In this document: positions 1 to 9,047 of the stretch, in pieces
How the letters are laid out: every line of letters starts with the position of its first letter
Numbering within the stretch: the stretch's first letter is position 1
From: JAJTFA01 sp051715425
GTDB taxonomy: Bacteria; Bacteroidota; Bacteroidia; UKL13-3
Reading direction: 5' to 3'
Assembly (NCBI GenBank): GCA_051715425.1
Contig: JBPXJS010000041.1
Location: 372,001-436,000 of the forward strand
DNA: 64,000 nucleotides
Notes under the pieces: model-generated
What the model was told of the DNA's origin: nothing
The model's input: only the letters and a program-made list of their open reading frames with translations
The model's database searches: none
Translations under genes and position numbers: made by a program

Positions 1-1
1 A

Positions 2-883
2 AAAAGGCTAGGTGAAATTTTAAATCAACTCCTCAAAAGGATCAAGCCGGAAGCTGCCATAATTGGTTATGATATCCCACCTGATGGAAGAACCTTTACC
101 CTGGTATGTAAAGAAAATAATATTAAAACATTTATGATCCAGCATGGTTCAGTTGCTGTTAAAAATGGCATATTCAGCGGACATAAAGTTGACCATTACA
201 TGGTTTATGGAGAACTCACAAAATCTATTTTAAAAGATGTAAATTGTGAATCAGAAATATATGTAGCCGGCCCGCCCTATTTAGACCATATAAAGACAAA
301 GAAAAAAGCCGATATCCGGCAACAAACCAGCAGAAAAAAAAGAATTCTAGTAGCCTTTTCAGGACCGGGGCATTTTACCACATTGGAACATCACCAATTA
401 TCTATCAAGGTTCTGATTACTTTAGTTAAGCAAATGCCTGATACAGAATTCTTCCTTAAACTTCACCCCAAAGACAGTTTAACATACTATACCGATCTGT
501 TATCTTATTCTAATGTTTTTGATAAACTCCCAAACAACAATAGCACTGATATTTTCGATTGGCTTGCCCATAGTGACCTTTTGATTACAGGAGCTTCTAC
601 TGTGTGCCAGGAGGCAATGATTATAAATATTCCGGCCATTTGCCTCGACCTCTTAAACCACTACTCCAGCGTGGAGTTTATAAAAGATAAAGCGGTGTAT
701 TACAATACCTCTGAAACTCAATTAAGCGATACCATTAATAACCTATTTAATGGTATTGAGGATTTACAAATAAAACAAAATGCCATAGGGCATGTGGAAC
801 ATTTTTTTGGCAGGCTTGATGGAAAAGCGTCAACCCGTTGTGCCGACTATATACTCAAACAATTAGACAGAAATGGAAAATAA
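2..883 (+). CDS. Surface polysaccharide biosynthesis protein, GT-B-like (5' end outside window)
   Basis: The reading frame is open from base 2, so the N-terminus is missing; 293 residues remain. The fold looks like the GT-B-like capsule and CDP-glycerol/polysialyltransferase-type proteins: a Rossmann-like start ending in FMIQHGS, then FFLKLHPKDS, then a LLITGASTVCQEAM segment that resembles the C-terminal donor-binding loop. Such proteins transfer or polymerise sugars or polyol phosphates in capsule loci. The exact substrate cannot be read from the sequence. It overlaps the next gene by 11 bases, so it belongs to the same operon. An alternative is a UDP-GlcNAc 2-epimerase-like enzyme. Confidence 0.6.
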   Translation, partial: KRLGEILNQLLKRIKPEAAIIGYDIPPDGRTFTLVCKENNIKTFMIQHGSVAVKNGIFSGHKVDHYMVYGELTKSILKDVNCESEIYVAGPPYLDHIKTKKKADIRQQTSRKKRILVAFSGPGHFTTLEHHQLSIKVLITLVKQMPDTEFFLKLHPKDSLTYYTDLLSYSNVFDKLPNNNSTDIFDWLAHSDLLITGASTVCQEAMIINIPAICLDLLNHYSSVEFIKDKAVYYNTSETQLSDTINNLFNGIEDLQIKQNAIGHVEHFFGRLDGKASTRCADYILKQLDRNGK

Positions 884-1100
884 AGTAAAGGAAATAATGG
901 CTGCTGTTTTCGAAACAGAGCCATCATTAATTAATGAAAACAGCAGTCCCGATAATATCGAGAACTGGGATTCTATCAGACATATGAATCTGATTGTTGC
1001 CCTTGAGGAGGAATTCGGAATCCAGTTTAATGATGACCAGATTGCCGACATGACCAACTTTAAGCTGGTAATTGCTACCCTAAAAGAATTTAGTTTATAG
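873..1100 (+). CDS. Acyl carrier protein
   Basis: This 75-residue protein is a stand-alone acyl/aminoacyl carrier. The 4'-phosphopantetheine attachment site is Ser34 in NWDSIRHM, followed by the usual acidic helix (VALEEEFGIQF). Length and charge fit the family. It lies inside a sugar cluster, between a GT-like gene and a hexapeptide acyltransferase, and there is no ketosynthase nearby. A role as carrier for an acyl or aminoacyl group that decorates a sugar is therefore more likely than bulk fatty acid synthesis; that role is inference. The ATG at 873 overlaps the upstream gene, which suggests translational coupling. Confidence 0.9.
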   Translation: MENKVKEIMAAVFETEPSLINENSSPDNIENWDSIRHMNLIVALEEEFGIQFNDDQIADMTNFKLVIATLKEFSL

Positions 1101-1104
1101 GTTT

Positions 1105-1668
1105 ATGCTTAAAGCAATTGGCTACTTCCATGCGATTCTTAATTATGCTTATAAATATTATTTGCAGATTAAGCACTACCCAAAATTAAAGATAGAGGGT
1201 CGCCCCTTGATTGGAAAAAGGGTTCGGTTTATTCTGGCAACAGGTTCCAAAACCACTATTGGAAAAGGGGTAATGATTTCTGATGATGTGATTATCCAGG
1301 CATGGGCTGGAGCACAAATAACTATTGGAAAGAAATGCTTCTTTAACAGAACAGTATCGCTTATTGTTCATGAGAAACTGGAAATAGGCAACGAAGTAAT
1401 GCTTGGAGAAAATGTGAAAGTTTATGACAATGAACATGTGATAAACGGGAATAAGGTGGAGCGAAAATTGTTTAATACGGCTCCTGTTGTTATCCGTGAT
1501 AATTGCTGGATTGCCAACAGTGCGGTTGTATTGAAAGGAACAACCATGGGGCCAAATACACTAGTTGCAGCATTAACAATGGCCTCCGGCAATCTGGAAG
1601 CCAACGCCATGTATATGGGTGTACCATGCAGAAAATTAAAAAAACTGGAAACGGAGGAATCAAAATAA
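1105..1668 (+). CDS. Left-handed beta-helix (hexapeptide) acyltransferase
   Basis: The 187-residue protein has the repeated hydrophobic-x-G-x hexapeptides of the maltose/chloramphenicol O-acetyltransferase class (for example TIGKGVMIS, ITIGKKCFF, LEIGNEVMLG, CWIANSAVVLKGTTMG). The likely catalytic His is in the loop YDNEHVI. It ends with the usual GVPCRKLKKLE tail. It should transfer an acetyl or other acyl group to a sugar hydroxyl or amine. It sits 4 bases after the acyl carrier protein and directly abuts the asparagine synthase gene, so it may use an ACP-bound donor; that is inference. Confidence 0.85.
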   Translation: MLKAIGYFHAILNYAYKYYLQIKHYPKLKIEGRPLIGKRVRFILATGSKTTIGKGVMISDDVIIQAWAGAQITIGKKCFFNRTVSLIVHEKLEIGNEVMLGENVKVYDNEHVINGNKVERKLFNTAPVVIRDNCWIANSAVVLKGTTMGPNTLVAALTMASGNLEANAMYMGVPCRKLKKLETEESK

Positions 1669-3522
1669 ATGTGTGGAATTGCCGGTATAATCGGAAATAA
1701 CGCTTCAGAAAAAAGCATTGATGAGATGCTTAAGGCTACCAGGCACAGGGGGCCGGATGATTATGGCATAGCCTCCTTTGAAGGCGCTGCTATCGGCATG
1801 AACCGCCTGGCCATCATTGATCTTTCTGCACTTGCTCATCAGCCCATGCTAAGCAAGGATGGAAGATATGCCATTGTATATAACGGAGAAATATATAACT
1901 ACCTGGAAATTAGAAAAGAACTCGAAAAACAAGGTGAGTTCTTTTTATCCAACTCTGATACCGAGGTTCTTTTAAGGGCTTTCCTTGTTTACGGTAAGGC
2001 TTGCCTTTCAAAAATACGGGGCATGTTTGCCTTTGTGATCTGGGATAAAGAAACACAAACAGCTTTTGGAGCCAGAGATCACCTCGGCATAAAACCATTT
2101 ATTTATAGTGTAAGGGATAATAACCTGATTTTTTGTTCAGAATTAAAAGGTTTTCTTGCCCTAAACAGCTACAACTGGATTCCCGATGACTACTCCGTGT
2201 CAGAGTATCTGATGCGTGGATACATTACAGCTCCATCCACCATACTCAAGGATATTTACTCCTTGCTTCCGGGAAACTGTTTTGAGTTCAAAAATGGGGA
2301 ATTAACTATTTCGACATACTGGGACTTAAAAGAAAACGAGCTACCGGCTCTGCCTGAGAAAGAAATGCTAAGCACCATCAAACAACATGTACTTGATGCG
2401 GTTAAAGAACAACAGGTTTCTGATGTTCCGTTGGGAGTATTTCTTAGCGGTGGGCTCGATTCTTCCATAGTAGTGTCTGCCATGAGAGAATCCGGTATAA
2501 AAAAGATAAAAACGTTCTCCATAGGTTTGCAAAATGATTCAACTGAGCTTGATGAATCATCTGATGCCCGCATTACTTCAGCCTTCTTTCAAACGGATCA
2601 TTATGAGTTTATGCTAACGGGTGAAGAAATAACATCAAAATTTCATCATTATTATAAAATGCTGGATCAGCCATCCGTTGATGGTTTAAACACCTATCTG
2701 GTAAGCGAAATGGCGAGAAAGGAGGTTACTGTGGCATTGTCAGGATTAGGAGGAGATGAGTTATTTGGAGGATATAGCTGGCAAACCAAACCATACCTTA
2801 CATCGGCTTATAAAAAAACTGCGGCAAACATACTAAACCCAATAAAAAACTTTCTTCCAGGCTCACTTTCAAATAAAGTTAAAAGTACCTTACTGATGAA
2901 TGATATGCATGATTATTACAAAAACCTGCATACAACTTTTTCAGAAAATGAGTGGGACACCGTGCCCAATTCACCCATTAAAAAAGAATCTATTTTAGAT
3001 AAAGTACTTTCTGCATACCAGCTTAAAGTGGCAGATAAAATGAGGCAGATTACGTATTATGACATGAAAGTTTTTATGGCTTCGCGGTTATTAAGAGATA
3101 ATGATGCGGTAGCAATGGGGCATTCCCTTGAAGTACGTTTTCCATTTATTGATTACCGGCTGTGTGAGTTTGCATGGAATATTAAAACAGAACAGAAAAG
3201 AAACGGATTTTCTGCCGACCCGGGATATGGAAATGGAACAAAAAAACTGCTCTATGAAGCGTTCAGGAATCAGCTCCCTCCTGATATTGCAAAGAGAACA
3301 AAGAAAGGATTTAAATTGCCTTATCAACTTTGGTTTAAAACTACACTGAAGAATGAAGTAGATCTAATCTGGACAAGCCCGTACCTGAGCAAATATATCA
3401 GGAAAGAAAAACTTGTTGAGATAAAACAAGGTTGGGAAAACGGGAAGGTGAACTGGGTAATTATTCTTCAACTATTAACCCTTGACGGATGGTTCCGTCA
3501 TGTTTATGAGCGCACCCCTTAA
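1669..3522 (+). CDS. asnB: Asparagine synthase (glutamine-hydrolysing)-like amidotransferase
   Basis: This 617-residue protein starts MCGIAGIIG, so Cys2 becomes the N-terminal nucleophile of the class II glutaminase domain (about residues 1-210; NGEIYNY and SDTEVLL are typical). The synthetase domain follows, with the PP-loop FLSGGLDSS near residue 260 and GLGGDELFGGY near residue 360. The length is normal for the family. The ATG starts on the base after the stop of the acyltransferase gene. In polysaccharide loci such proteins often amidate a sugar acid or a precursor rather than make free asparagine. Neither role can be excluded here. Confidence 0.9.
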   Translation: MCGIAGIIGNNASEKSIDEMLKATRHRGPDDYGIASFEGAAIGMNRLAIIDLSALAHQPMLSKDGRYAIVYNGEIYNYLEIRKELEKQGEFFLSNSDTEVLLRAFLVYGKACLSKIRGMFAFVIWDKETQTAFGARDHLGIKPFIYSVRDNNLIFCSELKGFLALNSYNWIPDDYSVSEYLMRGYITAPSTILKDIYSLLPGNCFEFKNGELTISTYWDLKENELPALPEKEMLSTIKQHVLDAVKEQQVSDVPLGVFLSGGLDSSIVVSAMRESGIKKIKTFSIGLQNDSTELDESSDARITSAFFQTDHYEFMLTGEEITSKFHHYYKMLDQPSVDGLNTYLVSEMARKEVTVALSGLGGDELFGGYSWQTKPYLTSAYKKTAANILNPIKNFLPGSLSNKVKSTLLMNDMHDYYKNLHTTFSENEWDTVPNSPIKKESILDKVLSAYQLKVADKMRQITYYDMKVFMASRLLRDNDAVAMGHSLEVRFPFIDYRLCEFAWNIKTEQKRNGFSADPGYGNGTKKLLYEAFRNQLPPDIAKRTKKGFKLPYQLWFKTTLKNEVDLIWTSPYLSKYIRKEKLVEIKQGWENGKVNWVIILQLLTLDGWFRHVYERTP

Positions 3523-4708
3523 TATCGTATACATTCATCAGGATGGTCATATAACCGGATCTGCTATCAGCTTAAAAAATCTGATCAGCGGATTTTTACC
3601 GGGTCAGGTAAATCCAACACTAATCATTCCAACTGAAGGGCCTTTGAGAGCTTTTATGGAAGAAGCGGGCATTCAGGTGATTTGTGCTCCCTTTCAATCA
3701 TTTTGGACCTTTCCTGGTCCGAGGTGGTTTTCGAGAAATAATTTTAAGATGTACAAGGCTCTGATACCCGACAAGAAACTTTTGAAGTTGATAAGGGATC
3801 TTAAACCGGATATTATTCATATTAATGATAAAGCTGCAATGGCTGCCGGTATTTCCCTCAGAAAGTCTGGTATTCCTATTATACAACACCTGAGAAGCAA
3901 CTTTCATAAAACTAAATTCAGGTTTAATAAATGGTTATCTGTATGGCTTACTAAAAGATATGCTGATTTATTCATCGCTATTTCAGAAGATGAAACGGAT
4001 GGTTTTGATCGTGTATCCAACCTTCATATCATTTACAATACCATACATCCCTCCCTCTCTGCAAAAGCTCTTGCCAATAAGAAAAATATCCGTGAAGAGT
4101 TTAATATCCGTTCAGAAGATGTGGTTGTTTGTTATGTGGGCCTTTACAACGAATTAAAAGGTGCATGGGATTATATAGATACATGTGGTCGATTAAAGAA
4201 AAAACTGCCCCACAAAAAATTCCATTTCTTTTTCATTGGTCCCATTCCCTCACCGGATGTTAAACTAAATGAACATGGCACCCTTATCAACCCATACGAT
4301 AAGGCAAAAAAACTTGCTGATGAAGCAGGAATAAGAGAAGAGATGATATTCACCGGATACAGAAAAGATGCCCTGAGCCTGATTGCTGCTTCTGATCTGC
4401 TGTTGATTATGAATAAGCAGGGCGTGCTGGGCCGTCAACCCTTTGAAGCCATGTCGGTAGGTGTTCCTGTAATTGCAGTTGCAGGGCAAAGCAGCAAAAC
4501 CAATATAGTTCGTTCAGGGGTAAATGGTATTCTTCTTAAAGAATATTCACCGGGGCTTATTGCAGAAGAAGCTGCCCGTATGCTCTCTGACCGGAACTAT
4601 TGCCATCAACTTGGCAATGCAGGCAAAGAAATAGCTGACACTGAATTTAACCCACTGATTAACTCACAGAAGGTAATCAAACTTTACCACAGCCTCATAA
4701 AAAATTGA
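3506..4708 (+). CDS. Glycosyltransferase family 4
   Basis: This is a GT-B retaining glycosyltransferase of about 400 residues. The N-terminal acceptor domain begins LNIVYIHQDGHITGSAISL. The C-terminal donor domain carries VCYVGLYNELKG, MIFTGYRKDALSLIAASD and PFEAMSVGVPVIA, the nucleotide-sugar loop. Two close ATGs (3500 and 3506) and an upstream TTG are possible starts. I chose 3506 because MSAPLNIV leads directly into the first strand. It overlaps the asparagine synthase gene by 17 bases. Donor and acceptor are unknown. Confidence 0.85.
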   Translation: MSAPLNIVYIHQDGHITGSAISLKNLISGFLPGQVNPTLIIPTEGPLRAFMEEAGIQVICAPFQSFWTFPGPRWFSRNNFKMYKALIPDKKLLKLIRDLKPDIIHINDKAAMAAGISLRKSGIPIIQHLRSNFHKTKFRFNKWLSVWLTKRYADLFIAISEDETDGFDRVSNLHIIYNTIHPSLSAKALANKKNIREEFNIRSEDVVVCYVGLYNELKGAWDYIDTCGRLKKKLPHKKFHFFFIGPIPSPDVKLNEHGTLINPYDKAKKLADEAGIREEMIFTGYRKDALSLIAASDLLLIMNKQGVLGRQPFEAMSVGVPVIAVAGQSSKTNIVRSGVNGILLKEYSPGLIAEEAARMLSDRNYCHQLGNAGKEIADTEFNPLINSQKVIKLYHSLIKN

Positions 4709-5568
4709 AACCCGCCAACCCGTCTTTACAAATTGAAGGTCGCTCAGGATGTGAGCTCAAAATCATACAGCGTGATGGTGGTATATTTGTACGCAAATAT
4801 TCCAGTAATGAATTGTATAACGAAAGGCTTGTTAAACAACAAGAGAAACAGGCCTCATTCAATGACCCAACATTAGTGCAATTCGGTTTTTCAACCCCCC
4901 AGGTCTTTCAAACCGGCAACGAGGGCAACCTGTTTTGGTTTGAGATGAATTATGTTGGTGGTGAAAAGTATTCCAACTACCTTCAAAGAATAAATAAACC
5001 GGAAATCGACCAACTGATTAACCGTTTTATTAAATACTTTGAGTTTCAGTTTGCCAAAGCGGAAACGATTGATGTACCCGTATTAATCATTCAGGATAAA
5101 ATAAAATCCCTTGAAACTGCGGTAAATAATAACGCTGAAATAAATGCGGTACTGAGAGAAAAGCTCCTGTCTTATTTGCAAAAAAATATTCCTTCACATA
5201 CAATCGGTATAGGGCAATGTCATGGAGACCTTACTCTCTCCAATATGCTTTTTCTCAACAACGGACATATCGTTACCTTTGATCTTCTTGATTCCTTTAT
5301 TGAATCACCTGTTATTGATTTTGTGAAACTCAGACAGGATACCCGATACGGCTGGTCCATTTTTATTGAGGATATTGACACCAATACAAGGCTTAAGCAG
5401 GTATTACGTTACCTGGATAATGCGCTGGTTGAATATGCTCAAAGCAAATCCGATCTTATTCACTGGGAGCATTATCTTACGGTGTTTAACTTTGCCAGAA
5501 TATTGCCTTACGCAAAAGACCTCAGGGATTTACATTTTATAGAAAACAAATTGAATAACTTAATATAA
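4705..5568 (+). CDS. Choline kinase / aminoglycoside phosphotransferase-like kinase
   Basis: This 287-residue protein has the APH/choline kinase fold. The Brenner motif is GQCHGDLTLSNMLF (catalytic Asp and metal-binding Asn) and the metal-binding Asp is in IVTFDLLDSF. There is no ATG near the N-terminus. The start is a TTG at 4705 whose last two bases form part of the upstream TGA, so the two genes are coupled. The next gene encodes a nucleotidyltransferase/HAD fusion. The pair resembles the kinase plus cytidylyltransferase arrangement used to activate small alcohols such as phosphocholine, but the substrate is unknown. Confidence 0.75.
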   Translation: MKPANPSLQIEGRSGCELKIIQRDGGIFVRKYSSNELYNERLVKQQEKQASFNDPTLVQFGFSTPQVFQTGNEGNLFWFEMNYVGGEKYSNYLQRINKPEIDQLINRFIKYFEFQFAKAETIDVPVLIIQDKIKSLETAVNNNAEINAVLREKLLSYLQKNIPSHTIGIGQCHGDLTLSNMLFLNNGHIVTFDLLDSFIESPVIDFVKLRQDTRYGWSIFIEDIDTNTRLKQVLRYLDNALVEYAQSKSDLIHWEHYLTVFNFARILPYAKDLRDLHFIENKLNNLI

Positions 5569-5569
5569 T

Positions 5570-6646
5570 ATGATACTTATTGTACCTATGGCTGGCCGAT
5601 CGAGCCGCTTTCCAAATATGAAACCCAAGTGGATGCTAACACACCCCAGCGGGCGTTTTATGGTAATTGAAGCTATTAACGGGCTGAACCTTTCAGACTT
5701 TAGCAAAATTGTTTTTGTTTGCCTGAAAGAGCATGAAGAATTACACGGATTTACCAAAGGGTTCAGGGAAGAGCTTGAATCTTTAGGAATAAATGATAAA
5801 AGCGAAATATTATACCTTGAAACTACGACAAGACACCAATCTGAAACCGTGGCCAAGGCGATTGAACACTACCATATAACGGGTCCAGTGTTTGTTAAAG
5901 ATTCGGATAATTATTTCACAGTTAGGTATACTGGAAATAATACCGTTTGTTTTTACGACCTTAATTCATCGGGGTTAATAAAGCCTAAAAACAAAAGTTA
6001 CATTTCATTTGATGAACATGGTTATATCAACAATATTGTAGAAAAGCAGGTAATCAGTTCGAGTTTCTGCGTTGGAGGTTATGGATTTGCCTCAGCAGGT
6101 GAGTTTATTTCCTATATGAATAAGATTGACAATGAAGGAGAGGTATACCTTAGCAATGTGATCTTTGAAATGATTCTTGACGGTAAGAAATTCAGCAGTA
6201 CCATAGTAGATCATTACAAGGATTGGGGAACCCTTGAAGATTGGGATCGGTTCAAGCGTTCGTATGCCACCTTGTTTTTGGATATTGACGGCACTTTGGT
6301 GAAAAACTCCTCAGCTCATTTTCCTCCTTATATTGGGAATACACCAGCCCTGACCGAGAATATAGAGATCATTAAAAAGCTGTATGAGAGCGGTAAATTT
6401 CAGGTGATACTTACTACATCACGTCCGGAGAAATACAGAAAGGAAACCGTAAACCAAATGGAAAAAGAAGGCATTCCTTTCAACCACCTCATCATGGGGC
6501 TTTATCACGCTAAGAGAATTATTATAAATGATTACAGCAAATCAAATCCGTACAAAAGCTGTGACGCCATCAACCTGAAAAGGGATGCACAGGATCTTAA
6601 AGAGATATTAAGGGAATCATTGGGAATTGATTACGAAGAAATTTAA
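5570..6646 (+). CDS. Nucleotidyltransferase fused to HAD-type phosphatase, capsule biosynthesis
   Basis: This 358-residue bifunctional protein has a sugar/phospho-alcohol nucleotidyltransferase domain (about 1-230; signature PMAGRSSRFPNMKPKWML, metal-binding region VFVKDSDNYF, DWGTLEDW at the end). A HAD domain follows (about 237-350; nucleophile motif LFLDIDGTLV, TTSRPEKYRKE and IINDYSK). It starts one base after the kinase gene. The N-terminal half would make an NDP-activated intermediate and the C-terminal half would remove a phosphate. Together with the kinase it forms a likely activation module for a glycan substituent. Domain calls are firm; pathway is inference. Confidence 0.8.
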   Translation: MILIVPMAGRSSRFPNMKPKWMLTHPSGRFMVIEAINGLNLSDFSKIVFVCLKEHEELHGFTKGFREELESLGINDKSEILYLETTTRHQSETVAKAIEHYHITGPVFVKDSDNYFTVRYTGNNTVCFYDLNSSGLIKPKNKSYISFDEHGYINNIVEKQVISSSFCVGGYGFASAGEFISYMNKIDNEGEVYLSNVIFEMILDGKKFSSTIVDHYKDWGTLEDWDRFKRSYATLFLDIDGTLVKNSSAHFPPYIGNTPALTENIEIIKKLYESGKFQVILTTSRPEKYRKETVNQMEKEGIPFNHLIMGLYHAKRIIINDYSKSNPYKSCDAINLKRDAQDLKEILRESLGIDYEEI

Positions 6647-6653
6647 CTACAAT

Positions 6654-7583
6654 ATGAATTACACTACACAAAAATTGGTTCCAGGTAAACTCAATGATTT
6701 ACACTGGCTTCACAAAAAATCCTTTAACTCAAAATATGATTTCACCTACTTTAAGGATAAATACAATACACAAGCTTACCACGAAGACTTAATCGGCTTC
6801 TTTAGCTATGCTGATGAAACACCTGCCGCATATTATGGCATTTTTCCGATAGCGCTTATGTATAACGGCACCAAGGTAATTGCCTCCCAATCTGGTGACA
6901 CCATGACCCATCCTGATCACAGAGGTAAAGGTCTATTTGTTGACTTAGCAAAGAAAACATACCAATTTGCCGGGGAATCAGGTATCAAGTTTGTGTTAGG
7001 CTTTACAAACACAAAATCACACCGGGGTTTTGAAAAACTTGGATGGACCTTCACAGGGAAATGGAAAGTGTTTACTATTGAAAATAAGCTGCCTGATACC
7101 TCTATTGTATTTAGAAAATTTCCTTTCTTAAAAAGAATATTCACAAATTGGTTAAAAAAGTACGTTGTAAAATTTGATCAAATAAAATGGGAATCGTTCA
7201 TACCAGAAGGAGTTAAAGGTTATGTATTAAAAGACAGTGATTTTTTTGAATATAAAAAATACAGTAATGCGCAATTAGTAAGTATCGATGGCTTTCATTT
7301 ATATCTAAATATAAATCCATACCTGTTGCTTGGTGATGTTTCATATTTTCCTTATGATAAAATGCCTGCTTTTTTAGCTGTACTGCAAAAAATCGCAAAA
7401 AAATCTCTTGTAAAAAAAGTAAGCATAAGTATTTCTGAGAACCACTGGTTAACTGATTACTTTAACAAGTCAGGCTTTACGCCTCAGGAATCTTCCAGTA
7501 CAATTGGTTATTATAATTTTAGTACAGATCACTTTGACTTTAAATCCATCATGCACATTCAAGGTGATGCTGATTATTTTTAA
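6654..7583 (+). CDS. GNAT-family acyltransferase
   Basis: This protein of about 309 residues has a GNAT core in its first half. The acetyl-CoA pyrophosphate loop is THPDHRGKGLFVDLAKK, followed by KFVLGFTNTKSHRGFEKLGW. The C-terminal half is long and not recognised. A TTG at 6627 would add nine residues overlapping the upstream gene. The ATG at 6654 (MNYTTQKLVPG), 7 bases after the upstream stop, is the better start. It probably acylates an amino sugar in the cluster. The DNA here and in the next two genes looks more A/T-rich than the neighbours. Confidence 0.75.
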   Translation: MNYTTQKLVPGKLNDLHWLHKKSFNSKYDFTYFKDKYNTQAYHEDLIGFFSYADETPAAYYGIFPIALMYNGTKVIASQSGDTMTHPDHRGKGLFVDLAKKTYQFAGESGIKFVLGFTNTKSHRGFEKLGWTFTGKWKVFTIENKLPDTSIVFRKFPFLKRIFTNWLKKYVVKFDQIKWESFIPEGVKGYVLKDSDFFEYKKYSNAQLVSIDGFHLYLNINPYLLLGDVSYFPYDKMPAFLAVLQKIAKKSLVKKVSISISENHWLTDYFNKSGFTPQESSSTIGYYNFSTDHFDFKSIMHIQGDADYF

Positions 7584-7586
7584 TCT

Positions 7587-9047
7587 ATGAATATCATTAT
7601 AGAGTCTACGGTACTGGAAAAGTGGCAACATTCATTGCTTTCTCATCTTCATGAGCATTCCTCTGATGAAATCAGAATATTCTCATTAGGATTAAAAAAT
7701 AAATCATCAGGCGGATTAATAAACCTTATTACATTCTTTGAAAATCGCATCAGAAAAATTAATAACCTGTCATATAAAGCAACTCCACTTCAAAATGTTG
7801 AGGTTTTAAGCATAAGTGACTTAAAATCCTCCTTAGCGGGAAATTCTATAATCAATCTGACTGAAACAGACATTTGTGCTTCAGGAGTTATTCCAAAGGA
7901 TATTTCTGTTTCCGAAATATATTACGCAACAGAAAGCAGTCAATTTACGCGTAGTCCTTATGTGATATTTACAAATTCAGACACATTATATATTAAAGCA
8001 GTAACCAAATTAAATGGGGAAATAATTCATTCTGCTACGACAAGAACCAGCAATAACCAGTATTTTACGAGCAAATCTCTTAGTGACCTGAAATGGAACT
8101 CTCTAGAACTTTTAAAGCTTTTACTTAAAACTAAAGACCAGGGTAAACAGGCAGAATCGATAAAAGTCAATTCCTGGAAACCTCTGATGATTTTGTTTCC
8201 AGCAATGCAGAAAACTTTGAATTTGTTTATATCAAAATTTTTCACCTCCAAAAACACCAAATGGACAATTGCATTAAAGAATAAAAATACAAATATCACT
8301 AGCACCCTTATTCCTGAAAAAGATTACTTTCTGGCAGATCCTTTCATAGTTGAGGAAGATTCACAATTACACCTTTTTGTTGAGCATTTTTCCTATCCAT
8401 TAAATAAGGGGTTGCTTTCTTACATTAATATTGAAAACAATTCCATATCCGAACCCGTATTAATTCTGGAAGAGCCTTTTCACCTCTCCTACCCTCACGT
8501 ATTTTTTCATGAAGGCTGTTATTACATGATTCCTGAAACCCGTCAAAGCAATTCTGTAAGGCTATATAAATGTATTGAATTTCCCTTAAAATGGTCTTTT
8601 TTGAAAACCATTATTGATCATACTCAACTTTCAGATGTTACACTTTTTAAACACGACAGTATTTACTGGATGTTTGCCAATACATGCGTAGAAAACACCA
8701 ATAACAGTATAGAAAAGCTACACCTTTTTTATACAGACGATCCAATTAATAGTGAGTGGCAATCTCACCCATTAAATCCTATTGTGAGTGATGTGTGTAG
8801 TTCCAGACCCGCAGGTAATCTCTTTGTAAAAGAGGGTAAAATTTACCGTCCCTCACAGGATTCGGGTAAAACATATGGGTATGCGGTAAACATTAATGAA
8901 ATAGTTTGCCTTTCTAAAAACAATTACGAAGAAAGACTTATTCGTAAGATAAGTCCTGATGATGTTTCGTTAAATGCACTTGCCACGCATACTTATAATC
9001 AAACAGCCTCCTATGAGGTATTCGATATCATAACAAAATTAAAATGA
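7587..9047 (+). CDS. GINT1 N-terminal-like beta-propeller protein with degenerate formyltransferase-like N-domain
   Basis: The 486-residue protein has two parts. From about residue 220, KWTIALKN, LADPFIVEEDSQLHLFVEH, SYPHVFFHEGCYYMIPET and SRPAGNLFV match the five-bladed propeller found at the N-terminus of glucosamine inositolphosphorylceramide transferases and in bacterial sugar clusters. Residues 1-190 resemble, weakly, the formyltransferase-like domain that often precedes this propeller in bacteria (SIINLTETD; then IIHSATTRTSNNQYF), but no N-x-H-x-x-x-LP active site is visible. The enzymatic role is unknown. It overlaps the next gene by 4 bases. Confidence 0.6.
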   Translation: MNIIIESTVLEKWQHSLLSHLHEHSSDEIRIFSLGLKNKSSGGLINLITFFENRIRKINNLSYKATPLQNVEVLSISDLKSSLAGNSIINLTETDICASGVIPKDISVSEIYYATESSQFTRSPYVIFTNSDTLYIKAVTKLNGEIIHSATTRTSNNQYFTSKSLSDLKWNSLELLKLLLKTKDQGKQAESIKVNSWKPLMILFPAMQKTLNLFISKFFTSKNTKWTIALKNKNTNITSTLIPEKDYFLADPFIVEEDSQLHLFVEHFSYPLNKGLLSYINIENNSISEPVLILEEPFHLSYPHVFFHEGCYYMIPETRQSNSVRLYKCIEFPLKWSFLKTIIDHTQLSDVTLFKHDSIYWMFANTCVENTNNSIEKLHLFYTDDPINSEWQSHPLNPIVSDVCSSRPAGNLFVKEGKIYRPSQDSGKTYGYAVNINEIVCLSKNNYEERLIRKISPDDVSLNALATHTYNQTASYEVFDIITKLK

